A DNA stretch of 15,064 nucleotides, taken from assembly GCA_023448955.1 (NCBI GenBank), contig JAEXJU010000350.1, forward strand, positions 1 through 15,064. The letters are read 5' to 3'. The notes beneath the pieces are model-generated. The model did no database searches. It was not told the DNA's origin and saw nothing but the letters and a program-made list of their open reading frames with translations. This document shows positions 6,350 to 13,200 of the stretch, piece after piece (position 1 is the first letter of the stretch; each line of letters opens with the position of its first letter). A program made the position numbers and the translations under genes. Origin of the DNA: Bacteroidota bacterium (GTDB lineage Bacteria > Bacteroidota > Bacteroidia > Flavobacteriales > Weeksellaceae).

Positions 6350-7573
6350 TTATTTTTCAGGAAGTGGAGAAACCTCAAACTCATTTCTCAGTAATCCCAA
6401 CTGCAAATCATTCTGAATTTCTAGTGTGAATTTGGAAACCGGCAGCATCAGCTTTTTGATTTTTTCCAAAGATTGAATCTGATGATACAATTCATAAAAA
6501 CCAAAACCAGTTAATTTTCCGTTTTCCAGGATAAGGAAAGACTTTTCTCCTAAAGTTCTTCCGGATGATGTCCAGATTTCGTTTCTTCCTTTGAGACTGA
6601 TTTTATTGGTAAATTCTACAAAATCTTTCAGTTCTTCTTTGGATTTGATATAGTTGATAGCCTTCAGACCTTGTGTAAAGCTTTTGAATTTCAGCAGAGG
6701 TTTTTCTTCCTGTGATTTAGTTTTTTCAAGCACGAATTTATTCTTGCGGTAGAATAATCCAAAGTTGAAAAACTGCCTTTTTTGGATGCCTTTGTTTTGC
6801 ATCATTAGTTTGGCTATCAGATCAGTGCCTGTTAATTCGTAAGAAATTTTTTCAGTTTCTTCCTGGATCTTTTTTAATCTGGTTTTATCAGACTCCAGAA
6901 CCCTCTTGGCAGATTTGTAAAGATCATCTACCACATCAGAATAAATAATCTTACCATCAGAATTCTGAAAATAAAGAATGCCACGTTCGTTAGGAAGATC
7001 TTCTGTAAGGATTTGGATTTTGCTGATGTAATTTTTTGCGTGATTTTCCTCCTGCTGCGACTCCAGGATTTCATTGTCTTTGTCTTTGATTAATAACAAT
7101 TTAAACAAATCTAAAGTTGCTCTGGCATCACCACTTGCCCGATGCGCTTCGCTAAGAGGAATACCTATGGATTTGCAAAGCTTACTTAGTGAATAACTTT
7201 TCTCTTCAGGGATCAGTTTTTTAGCTAATGGAATGGTGTCTAATGTGTTGATTGTGAAATCATAACCAAGCCGTTTGAACGATTGGCGAAGCATCCTGTA
7301 ATCAAAATCTATATTGTGGCCTACAAGAGTTGAATCTTGGGTGATCTCTACAATACGTTTTGCTATCTCGTGAAATTTTGGCGCAGTAATGACCATTTTC
7401 TGTGTGATACCGGTCAGCTTTTGTACAAATGAGGAAATCTCATCTTCTGGATTGACGAGAGAGATAAACTGATCTGTAATTCCGTGGCCATCAAAACGAT
7501 AAATGGCAATTTCTATAATGCTTTCTTTCCGAAATGGCGCGCCGTTACTTTCTATATCTATGATTGAGTACAT
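6350..7573 (-). CDS. DEDDh 3'-5' exonuclease (DNA polymerase III epsilon-like) with a GIY-YIG/UvrC-like C-terminal region
   Basis: 407 residues. Residues 1-165 are a DEDDh exonuclease: Asp6 and Glu8 in SIIDIESNG (Exo I), Asp89 in VGHNIDFDY (Exo II), and His144 with Asp149 in AHRASGDARAT (Exo III), so all five catalytic residues are present. The domain is like the proofreading subunit of polymerase III but the protein is much longer than DnaQ. From about residue 188 the text LTEDLPNERGILYF followed by KIIYSD resembles the start of a GIY-YIG domain as in UvrC or Cho, but the usual arginine and glutamate are not obvious, so this part may be inactive. A role in DNA repair or end processing is inferred. 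It is the last gene of the HerA-like ATPase, membrane protein, exonuclease cluster, 15 bases after its neighbour. Confidence 0.85.
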   Translation of the reverse strand: MYSIIDIESNGAPFRKESIIEIAIYRFDGHGITDQFISLVNPEDEISSFVQKLTGITQKMVITAPKFHEIAKRIVEITQDSTLVGHNIDFDYRMLRQSFKRLGYDFTINTLDTIPLAKKLIPEEKSYSLSKLCKSIGIPLSEAHRASGDARATLDLFKLLLIKDKDNEILESQQEENHAKNYISKIQILTEDLPNERGILYFQNSDGKIIYSDVVDDLYKSAKRVLESDKTRLKKIQEETEKISYELTGTDLIAKLMMQNKGIQKRQFFNFGLFYRKNKFVLEKTKSQEEKPLLKFKSFTQGLKAINYIKSKEELKDFVEFTNKISLKGRNEIWTSSGRTLGEKSFLILENGKLTGFGFYELYHQIQSLEKIKKLMLPVSKFTLEIQNDLQLGLLRNEFEVSPLPEK

Positions 7574-7588
7574 CTACATTTTTTCGTG

Positions 7589-8239
7589 CTACAAAGTTAA
7601 ACGTTTTAGAAAACTGACATCCTCAAACATTTTGTTGTTAATCAATTCTATTTTTTTAATAGAGCCGACCGGAACAATTGTGACGATTTTACTTCCTTTC
7701 TCGACATAAAAATAATAAGCGCTATTAGAGTCTATAAGGTAAATATCTTTTTGAATTCCAGAATCATCGGTTATTCTGTGTTTGATTTTTAAAGTATTAT
7801 TGGCAATCTTTTCTTTTACAGTGATTCCCATCCCAACGCCGCCACCAAGAAAGAAAGCAGAAATCATAAATGCAATAGCGAAATAAACTTGTTGCTTGAT
7901 ATGTATTTTCAGAGCTTCATCACTGGAATCTGGATTTTTTTTCAGATATTTTTTACTTACTAAAGAATCACGAACCCATTTTTTATGGCTGTTATTAGCT
8001 AAAAAATTATAATAAATTACAAAACCGATGACCATTAATATAAGCGTTACTAAAATAATGGGTTGGGATGTGATTTGTGCAAGTGGACTGATCAGAATGT
8101 CCATTATGGAAGAATATTTCAGGAAATTAATTCCCAGCATATAAAAAAAAACACCGTCTCTCAGTATTCCTAAAATAATCAAATACAAATAGCCTAACGG
8201 CAAAAGTGTCTGTAGTTTTTCAATGAGTTTATAATCCAT
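7589..8239 (-). CDS. Small membrane protein, function unknown
   Basis: 216 residues, not recognised as a named family. Three hydrophobic stretches are likely membrane helices: about 13-35, 59-80 and 117-139, the last with a GGGVGMG run. Between the second and third lies a charged loop (84-116) with several lysines. The last 75 residues are soluble and rich in beta-type sequence (KIKHRITDDS, KDIYLIDSNSAYYFYVEKG, KIVTIVPVGSIKKIELI), suggesting a small beta domain on one side of the membrane. It sits between the HerA-like ATPase gene (13 bases upstream) and the exonuclease gene (15 bases downstream), so it is probably co-transcribed with both. Whether it works with them is unknown. The stop codon is TAG. 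Confidence 0.7.
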   Translation of the reverse strand: MDYKLIEKLQTLLPLGYLYLIILGILRDGVFFYMLGINFLKYSSIMDILISPLAQITSQPIILVTLILMVIGFVIYYNFLANNSHKKWVRDSLVSKKYLKKNPDSSDEALKIHIKQQVYFAIAFMISAFFLGGGVGMGITVKEKIANNTLKIKHRITDDSGIQKDIYLIDSNSAYYFYVEKGSKIVTIVPVGSIKKIELINNKMFEDVSFLKRLTL

Positions 8240-8252
8240 TAATTTGCGTTTA

Positions 8253-9779
8253 CTATCTTCTTTTTTTTATCCCGAGCATTCCTAAGACAAGCTTTGCCCC
8301 TTCTCTTGCCAAGGTATTCAGAAAAGTTTTTCCGGCCCGGCTTTCGATAACCTGCTCAAACATTCCTGGTTCTTCTTTGGTTTGTGCAGTTCTGGTTGGT
8401 GTCGGAATTGCGGTTTGTGTGTGGTCTTCGATTCTTTTACTCAGAATTTCGTAAGCACTTTCTTTGTCTATAGTTTCTTCATATTTCGCTACCAAATCCG
8501 AATCTCCTGTAAGCTCGTCAATTTCTGATGATGTCAAAATATCCATCCGGCTTTCAGGCGAAATCAAATAAGTCTGAACCAAAGGCGTTGGAATTCCTTT
8601 TTCATCCAAAGCCGTGACAAAAGCTTCTCCGATACCGAGATTTTGGATGAGTTCATTGGCTTTGTAAAACTCAGTAATTGGATAATTTTCTACCGCTTTA
8701 TCAATTTCTTTTCTGTCTTTCGCCGTGAAACCTCTCAAAGCGTGCTGGATTTTCAAACCTAATTGACTCAGTATGTTTTCCGGAACATCTCCCGGAATCT
8801 GAGTAATGAAATAGATGCCGATACCTTTGGAACGAATCAATTTGACCATCGTTTCGATCTGAGATAGCAACGCTTTCGATGCTTCATTAAAAATCAAATG
8901 CGCTTCATCGATAAATAGAACCAATTTTGGTCTTCCGCTGTCGCCTTCCTCGGGAAATGTCATATAGATTTCTGCAAATAAGGAAAGCATAAATGTCGAG
9001 AAAAGATTTGGTTTATTCTGAATGTCATCCACCCGGAAAATATTGACTACACCTTTTCCATCTCTGGTTTTTAGCAAATCTTCTACGTCAAAGCTTGGCT
9101 CGCCAAAAAAAGTTGCTGCACCCTGCTGTTCCATTGCAACAATCGAACGCAGAATTGCGCCCAAAGATGAAGGCGCAATAGAGCCATAATTATCCGCCAA
9201 TTCCTTTTTGCCATTCGGATTATCCGTCACATATTGCAACACTTTTTTCAAATCCTGCAGATCAACCAGCGGTAAAGCTTTGTCATCGCAATATTTGAAA
9301 ACAATAGAAATAATACTCTGTTGCGTGTCATTCAATCCAAGAATTTTACTCAATAAAATCGGCCCGAATTCCAATACAGTTGCTCTTAGCTTTACACCTT
9401 TTGCGCCGGAAATGGTCATTAATTCTACCGGAAATCGCTGTGGCGAGTAAGGCAATTGCGTTTTGGAATAGCGGTCTTTGATGATGTCATTTTCTGTTCC
9501 GGCTTCGGCGATTCCTGAGAGATCACCTTTGATGTCCATCACCAATGTTGGGATGCCTGCGTGAGACAATTGCTCCACAAAAACCTGAAGTGTTTTGGTT
9601 TTTCCCGTACCGGTTGCACCGGCTATCAAGCCGTGTCTGTTGATTGTTTTCAGAGGAATCGAGACATTGACTTCCGGGATTACCTCACCGTCCAGCATTC
9701 CTTTTCCAAGAATAATATGCTCGCCTTTGGGATTATATTTTGAATTAAGATCGGATATGAATTTTTCCTTATTTGACAT
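8253..9779 (-). CDS. HerA/YjgR-type ATPase (DUF853 family)
   Basis: 508 residues, the usual size for the YjgR (DUF853) branch of HerA/FtsK-like P-loop ATPases. The Walker A motif is GATGTGKT with Lys60 and Thr61. The Walker B strand LVLFIDEAHLIF has Asp291 and Glu292. The FITQIPGDVPENILSQLG segment (324-341) and HALRGFTAKD (347-356), with Arg349 as a likely arginine finger, are family signatures. KGDLSGIAE (84-92) is another. The C-terminal part (about 450-508) is variable with a basic end. The cellular role of YjgR proteins is not settled; related HerA proteins translocate DNA and work with nucleases. Here an exonuclease gene lies two genes downstream in the same cluster, which fits but does not prove DNA processing. 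Transcription diverges from the bestrophin gene. Confidence 0.88.
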   Translation of the reverse strand: MSNKEKFISDLNSKYNPKGEHIILGKGMLDGEVIPEVNVSIPLKTINRHGLIAGATGTGKTKTLQVFVEQLSHAGIPTLVMDIKGDLSGIAEAGTENDIIKDRYSKTQLPYSPQRFPVELMTISGAKGVKLRATVLEFGPILLSKILGLNDTQQSIISIVFKYCDDKALPLVDLQDLKKVLQYVTDNPNGKKELADNYGSIAPSSLGAILRSIVAMEQQGAATFFGEPSFDVEDLLKTRDGKGVVNIFRVDDIQNKPNLFSTFMLSLFAEIYMTFPEEGDSGRPKLVLFIDEAHLIFNEASKALLSQIETMVKLIRSKGIGIYFITQIPGDVPENILSQLGLKIQHALRGFTAKDRKEIDKAVENYPITEFYKANELIQNLGIGEAFVTALDEKGIPTPLVQTYLISPESRMDILTSSEIDELTGDSDLVAKYEETIDKESAYEILSKRIEDHTQTAIPTPTRTAQTKEEPGMFEQVIESRAGKTFLNTLAREGAKLVLGMLGIKKRR

Positions 9780-9852
9780 CGAATGGTTTTTAAAAGCCTA
9801 AATTTAAAAATATTTCCATTAAGTCTATCTGAAAATTAAGATTTCTAACACT

Positions 9853-9860
9853 TATCTTTG
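9853..9860 (+). promoter_or_regulatory. Putative promoter -7 box for the bestrophin and methyltransferase genes
   Basis: TATCTTTG matches TAnnTTTG exactly and is followed by C. The predicted start near 9865 leaves about 12 bases of leader before the ATG at 9878. A -33 TTG is not evident. Confidence 0.45.
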
Positions 9861-9877
9861 CAAATACGATTTTGACT

Positions 9878-10759
9878 ATGCGTGCCTATAACACAAAAAA
9901 TTTCCTTAAGATTCTCATCAGTCTGCATAAGTCAGACACCTTGAAAATCCTGTTTCCCACGATTTTGCTGGTCGGTGTTTATTCTTATGGCGTTTATTTT
10001 CTTGAAGTAGAATATCTGCATTTGACCTCAAAATCACTCGTGAGCCACGTCGGACTTCTGCATTCTTTGTTGGGTTTTGTATTGTCTTTATTGTTGGTTT
10101 TCAGAACCAATACGGCGTATGACCGTTGGTGGGAAGGCCGCAAACTGTGGGGAAAATTGGTAAACGACAGCCGAAATTTCGTTATCAAAATTAACAGCAT
10201 TCTCCCGGAAACAGATACCAAAAACAGACAGCAAATTGGGAAATATCTGAAGTTTTTTCCTTATTTCTTATCAAGCCATCTTTCTAAAGAATCAACCAGG
10301 CTGGTTCTAGATGAAGAGTTTTCTGATCTTGCTAAAGAATTACAGCATCATCCGCCGAGTGAATTGATATTTTTATTGACAAAAAAATTATATCAACTCA
10401 GAAAGGAAGGCAAAATCTCCGATACGGAAATGCTTTTTCTGGACACCCAATTGTCCGGATTTCTGGATGTCTGCGGCGGTTGTGAGCGTATAAAGAACAC
10501 ACCAATTCCTTATTCTTATTCATCATTCATTAAGAAATTTATTATTTTCTATGTCCTGGCTCTGCCCATTGCTAATGTTGTGAATCTGGGTATTTTTATG
10601 GCTCCGATTACAATGTTTGTTTATTATGTTCTGATGAGCCTGGAGCTGATTGCCGAGGAAATCGAAGATCCGTTTAATAATGATGAAAATGACATCCCAA
10701 TGGAAGCCATCTCTCAAAATATAGAAAGAAGTATCAACCTGATTTCAAACAAATCCTGA
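9878..10759 (+). CDS. Bestrophin-like ion channel family membrane protein
   Basis: 293 residues from the ATG at 9878. A TTG at 9872 would add two residues, but the ATG is the normal codon and the promoter-like box lies only 18 bases upstream of it. The family (UPF0187/bestrophin-like) forms pentameric ion channels in the inner membrane. The family signature is FRTNTAYDRWWEGRKLWGKL at about residues 75-94, where the helix leads into the conserved RWWEGR motif. Hydrophobic segments lie at about 22-42, 55-76 and 218-256, the last pair joined by LALPIANVVNLGIFMAP. The acidic EEIEDPFNND near 258-267 is the conserved segment at the cytoplasmic end of the channel. A TrmH-family methyltransferase gene begins two bases past the stop, so the pair is likely one transcript, with no clear functional link. 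Confidence 0.88.
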   Translation: MRAYNTKNFLKILISLHKSDTLKILFPTILLVGVYSYGVYFLEVEYLHLTSKSLVSHVGLLHSLLGFVLSLLLVFRTNTAYDRWWEGRKLWGKLVNDSRNFVIKINSILPETDTKNRQQIGKYLKFFPYFLSSHLSKESTRLVLDEEFSDLAKELQHHPPSELIFLLTKKLYQLRKEGKISDTEMLFLDTQLSGFLDVCGGCERIKNTPIPYSYSSFIKKFIIFYVLALPIANVVNLGIFMAPITMFVYYVLMSLELIAEEIEDPFNNDENDIPMEAISQNIERSINLISNKS

Positions 10760-10761
10760 CA

Positions 10762-11328
10762 ATGACAAAGAAACTGAAACTTGAAGAACTGGGAAGAATA
10801 GATGTGGAAACTTTTAAAAAAACAGCAAAAATTCCACTGGTCGTCATTCTTGATAATGTAAGAAGTATGCATAATGTAGGCGCCATTTTCCGAACAGCTG
10901 ATGCTTTTCTGGTGGAGAAAATAGTGCTTTGCGGCATTACTCCGCAACCACCTCACAGGGAAATCCATAAGGCTGCTTTGGGCGCTACAGAAAGTGTAGA
11001 ATGGATTTTTGAAAAGGATATTAACACAGCAATCGAAAATCTCAGACAAGACAAATTCGAAATTATTGGTATCGAGCAAACCTCGTCTAGTGAGATAATA
11101 ACAAGTTTTGAAATTAATTCTGAAAAAAAATATGCATTGATTTTAGGAAACGAAGTGGACGGAATTTCGGATGAAGCATTAAGTAATATTGATACTTTCT
11201 TGGAAATTCCTCAGTTGGGAACCAAACATTCTCTTAACGTTAGTGTTTGTGGCGGAATTGTAATTTGGGAATTTGCGAAGAGTCTTGGTAAAAATATAAA
11301 CATAAAGACACAATTTAAGCCACAATGA
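10762..11328 (+). CDS. TrmH/SpoU family RNA methyltransferase
   Basis: 188 residues. SPOUT-fold enzymes transfer a methyl group from S-adenosylmethionine, usually to a ribose 2'-OH of tRNA or rRNA, and act as dimers with a knotted SAM site. The three SpoU motifs are present: SMHNVGAIFRTADAF (35-49, with Asn38 and the catalytic-type Arg44), YALILGNEVDGIS (124-136), and IPQLGTKHSLNVSVCGGIVI (149-168). The protein lacks the N-terminal extension of rRNA-type family members, so a tRNA target is possible, but the exact site cannot be told from sequence. The final residues after about 177 (KNINIKTQFKPQ) are encoded by the start of a CACAA-type microrepeat that runs into the spacer, so the C-terminal tail appears to be repeat-derived. 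It is co-directional with and two bases after the bestrophin gene. Confidence 0.9.
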   Translation: MTKKLKLEELGRIDVETFKKTAKIPLVVILDNVRSMHNVGAIFRTADAFLVEKIVLCGITPQPPHREIHKAALGATESVEWIFEKDINTAIENLRQDKFEIIGIEQTSSSEIITSFEINSEKKYALILGNEVDGISDEALSNIDTFLEIPQLGTKHSLNVSVCGGIVIWEFAKSLGKNINIKTQFKPQ

Positions 11329-11385
11329 ACACAATTTGAATTGATTTTGTGAGCCTTGTGAGTAAGCTTTGTGACTTTGTGGTTT
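11302..11385. repeat. CACAA/TTGTG microrepeat forming an imperfect inverted repeat
   Basis: The left half has CACAA three times (near 11306, 11319 and 11330), each about 11-13 bases apart. The right half has TTGTG four times (near 11347, 11356, 11369 and 11378). The halves are partly complementary, so the segment could fold as a long imperfect hairpin. The pattern resembles low-complexity intergenic repeats of the CCACAAAGNCACAAAG type that I recall from Bacteroidota. It begins inside the last codons of the methyltransferase gene. Confidence 0.5.
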
Positions 11386-11458
11386 AAAAAAATAAAAAAC
11401 TGCAAGCACCAAAAGTGCCGCAGTTTGAAATAAATCTAATAAAAAGTAAAAATGAAAG
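11386..11458 (-). ncRNA. Candidate small RNA of about 70 nt
   Basis: On the minus strand a promoter-like box (TATCTTTG, 11470-11463) is followed by about 30 nt without an ATG and then a terminator-like hairpin (11426-11397) with a U-rich tail. No minus-strand gene lies nearby, so promoter and terminator have no other obvious use. The start is a guess of about five bases past the box. No known RNA family is recognised. Confidence 0.3.
11397..11426 (-). terminator. Minus-strand intrinsic terminator
   Basis: On the minus strand AAACTGC pairs with GCAGTTT, with an inner GCAC/GTGC helix after a small bulge and a five-base loop. TTTTATTTTTTTA follows. On the plus strand the hairpin is followed by GAAATAAAT, so it would be a poor terminator for the methyltransferase gene. 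Confidence 0.5.
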
Positions 11459-11462
11459 GCGA

Positions 11463-11470
11463 CAAAGATA
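11463..11470 (-). promoter_or_regulatory. Putative promoter -7 box for the minus-strand small RNA
   Basis: TATCTTTG on the minus strand matches TAnnTTTG. Upstream on the same strand ATTGCTTTG offers TTG triplets 21 and 16 bases before the box, so a -33 element is possible. Confidence 0.4.
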
Positions 11471-11494
11471 TATTTTTAAATAAATACAAAGCAA

Positions 11495-11502
11495 TAGTTT
11501 TG
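11495..11502 (+). promoter_or_regulatory. Putative promoter -7 box for the CBS protein and nadK
   Basis: TAGTTTTG matches TAnnTTTG and lies 62 bases before the ATG of the CBS-domain gene. No clear -33 TTG precedes it. Confidence 0.3.
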
Positions 11503-11564
11503 TTAAAAATTTGTAAAAATTTTTAAAACGCTTTGTCGCAAAGGATTTTTTGTAAATTAGCATA

Positions 11565-12218
11565 ATGTTTATAAAAGACTACATTTCCAAAGATTATCCG
11601 GCCTTTGCTATCAGAGATTCTATTGAAGAAGCTTCTGAAGTGGCTAAGGAATTTGGTTATACACACGTATTCATAGTAAACAAGGGCGTTTTTCTGGGTT
11701 GTCTCAGTCAGTCTTTTCTGGAAGACAGTCCCGAAGGCAAGTTGGACTCGCTCAATATCCATTATGAGCGATTCGCAATAATGGAAGATAGCAGTCTTTT
11801 AGACAGCATCAAGCTTTTTTATACCTTCAATGCTAATGTGATTCCGGTGATTTCCAAAGAGGAAAAATATCTGGGATACATCTCTTGTGATGATATATTT
11901 AATGAATTTTCCAAGTATCCTCTATTTTCTGAGAACGGAGCGATTCTCACGATTCAGACCACAGGATTGCATTATTCTATGACAGAGATTTCTCAGATTG
12001 TAGAAAGTAATAATGGCAAAATCTATGGAACGTTTATTAATGCTATCAAAGAAGATTCCATTGAGATCACGCTTAAAATCAGTAACGAAAATCTGAGCTC
12101 TATTGATGAGACCTTTGAAAGATACGGTTATGTAGTGGTTCATAAACATTATAATGATGAAAAAGAAGAACTGTTGAAAGACCGTTTCGGATTTTTCCAG
12201 AAATTTTTGGAAATCTAA
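11565..12218 (+). CDS. CBS-domain protein (AcuB-like), probable regulator
   Basis: 217 residues. Residues 1-122 read as a pair of CBS domains, the fold that binds adenosine-containing ligands: ISKDYPAFAIRDSIEEASEV with THVFIVNKGVFLGCLSQSFL for the first, and DSSLLDSIKLFYTFNANVIP with KYLGYISCDDIFNEF for the second. From about residue 127 the pattern GAILTIQTTGLHYSMTEISQ, then IVESNNGKIY and EDSIEITLKIS, looks like an ACT-type ligand-binding domain, as in AcuB-like proteins; this second call is less sure. No enzyme domain is present. The stop is four bases before the NAD kinase start, so the two are surely co-transcribed. CBS pairs can sense AMP, ATP or NAD-type ligands, so a link to NAD(P) balance is a reasonable inference but is not shown. 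Confidence 0.82.
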   Translation: MFIKDYISKDYPAFAIRDSIEEASEVAKEFGYTHVFIVNKGVFLGCLSQSFLEDSPEGKLDSLNIHYERFAIMEDSSLLDSIKLFYTFNANVIPVISKEEKYLGYISCDDIFNEFSKYPLFSENGAILTIQTTGLHYSMTEISQIVESNNGKIYGTFINAIKEDSIEITLKISNENLSSIDETFERYGYVVVHKHYNDEKEELLKDRFGFFQKFLEI

Positions 12219-12222
12219 AAGT

Positions 12223-13095
12223 ATGAAGGCAGCCATTTATTCCCAAAAGAAAGACCTGGATACATTTCTGTATCTTAATAAATTTATTTCTGAGCTTGCG
12301 CTGAGAGAAGTGGCAGTGGTCCTTCATAAAGATATGGCAGATAATCTTAATTTTTCTAAAGATTTTGACACTTTTTCTGGAAAAGATGAGTTGTGTAGTA
12401 AAAAAGTCAATATTGTTTTCAGCTTTGGTGGAGACGGAACTATACTTAACGCGTTGACTTTTATACAGGATCTGGAGATTCCTATTATCGGTGTCAATAC
12501 AGGAAGATTAGGTTTTCTTGCCAATTTCAGGAAAGATCAGATTTTTGAAGAGCTGGATTCAATAATTTTAGATAAAAACTACAATATCAGCGAAAGATCA
12601 GTCATCAAAATATCTACAAACAGTGAAACAGCAATAGATTTTCCATTTGCATTGAATGACGTTAGCCTTTCCAGAAAAGAAACGACATCTATGATTACCG
12701 TAGAATCTTACATCAATGATGAGTTTCTGAATGTTTTCTGGGGCGATGGTTTGATAGTTTCCACACCGACTGGTTCCACGGCCTATTCACTAAGCTGTGG
12801 CGGTCCAATCATCTCACCGACCAATGATAACTTCGCTATTTCGCCAATAGCACCTCATAACTTAAATGTTAGACCGCTCATCGTAAAAGATGATTCTAAA
12901 ATTAAACTTACTGTAAAAAGCCGGGTTCCGGAATATACGCTGGCTTTGGATTCCAGGCTTTATCATATGGAAGTAGGGAGTGAGATAATTATCGAAAAAG
13001 CAGACTTTTCATTATTTCTCATTAAGCCGAAAAATTTCAGTTTCTATGAAACAATTCGTCAAAAACTGCTTTGGGGAAATGATAAGCGGAATTAA
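12223..13095 (+). CDS. nadK: NAD kinase
   Basis: 290 residues, normal for bacterial NadK. The enzyme phosphorylates the 2'-OH of the adenosine ribose of NAD with ATP to make NADP. The family motifs are complete: FSFGGDGTILNAL with GGDGT at 69-73, where the Asp is catalytic; IGVNTGRLGFLANF (89-102); the NAD-binding Asn-Asp pair 145-146 in FALNDVSLSR; and STPTGSTAYSLSCGGPI (180-196). ISPIAPHNLNVRPLIV (206-221) completes the second domain. The ATG at 12223 opens the first beta strand (MKAAIYSQ), so the start is sound. It follows the CBS-domain gene by four bases. No terminator is evident after it; the aldolase promoter follows about 50 bases on. Confidence 0.95.
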   Translation: MKAAIYSQKKDLDTFLYLNKFISELALREVAVVLHKDMADNLNFSKDFDTFSGKDELCSKKVNIVFSFGGDGTILNALTFIQDLEIPIIGVNTGRLGFLANFRKDQIFEELDSIILDKNYNISERSVIKISTNSETAIDFPFALNDVSLSRKETTSMITVESYINDEFLNVFWGDGLIVSTPTGSTAYSLSCGGPIISPTNDNFAISPIAPHNLNVRPLIVKDDSKIKLTVKSRVPEYTLALDSRLYHMEVGSEIIIEKADFSLFLIKPKNFSFYETIRQKLLWGNDKRN

Positions 13096-13139
13096 AAATA
13101 AAAATTATTATCTATAACATAGGATATGTAAAAATGAAA

Positions 13140-13168
13140 TTTGAATTGTTAATAATTTCGTAAGTTTA
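13140..13168 (+). promoter_or_regulatory. Putative fbaA promoter
   Basis: TTTG (13140-13143), a 17-base spacer, and TAAGTTTA (13161-13168) resemble the Bacteroidota -33 and -7 elements; the last base of the -7 box differs from consensus. The predicted start is about 25 bases before the fbaA ATG. Confidence 0.45.
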
Positions 13169-13200
13169 CAGTCCAAAAAATCTTAAAAAATATAATAAAA

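Larger units (their letters stand above)
11459..11539. repeat. Inverted repeat GCGACAAAG ... CTTTGTCGC
   Basis: A perfect 9-bp inverted repeat with arms at 11459-11467 and 11531-11539 around 63 very AT-rich bases. The left arm overlaps the minus-strand -7-like box; the right arm lies 26 bases before the CBS-protein start codon. It could be a pair of sites for one regulator acting on both directions, or chance. Confidence 0.35.

Noticed and set aside
8253..9779. A HerA-based antiphage defence system
   Set aside because: The ATPase is of the widespread YjgR/DUF853 branch and lacks a SIR2 or DUF4297-type partner; the flanking genes are housekeeping.
9872..9877. TTG at 9872 as start of the bestrophin gene
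   Set aside because: An ATG lies two codons downstream and fits the short leader from the promoter-like box; TTG adds nothing conserved.
10714..11079. Minus-strand open frame of 121 codons across the bestrophin/methyltransferase junction
   Set aside because: It runs antisense to two recognised genes and has no plausible protein features.
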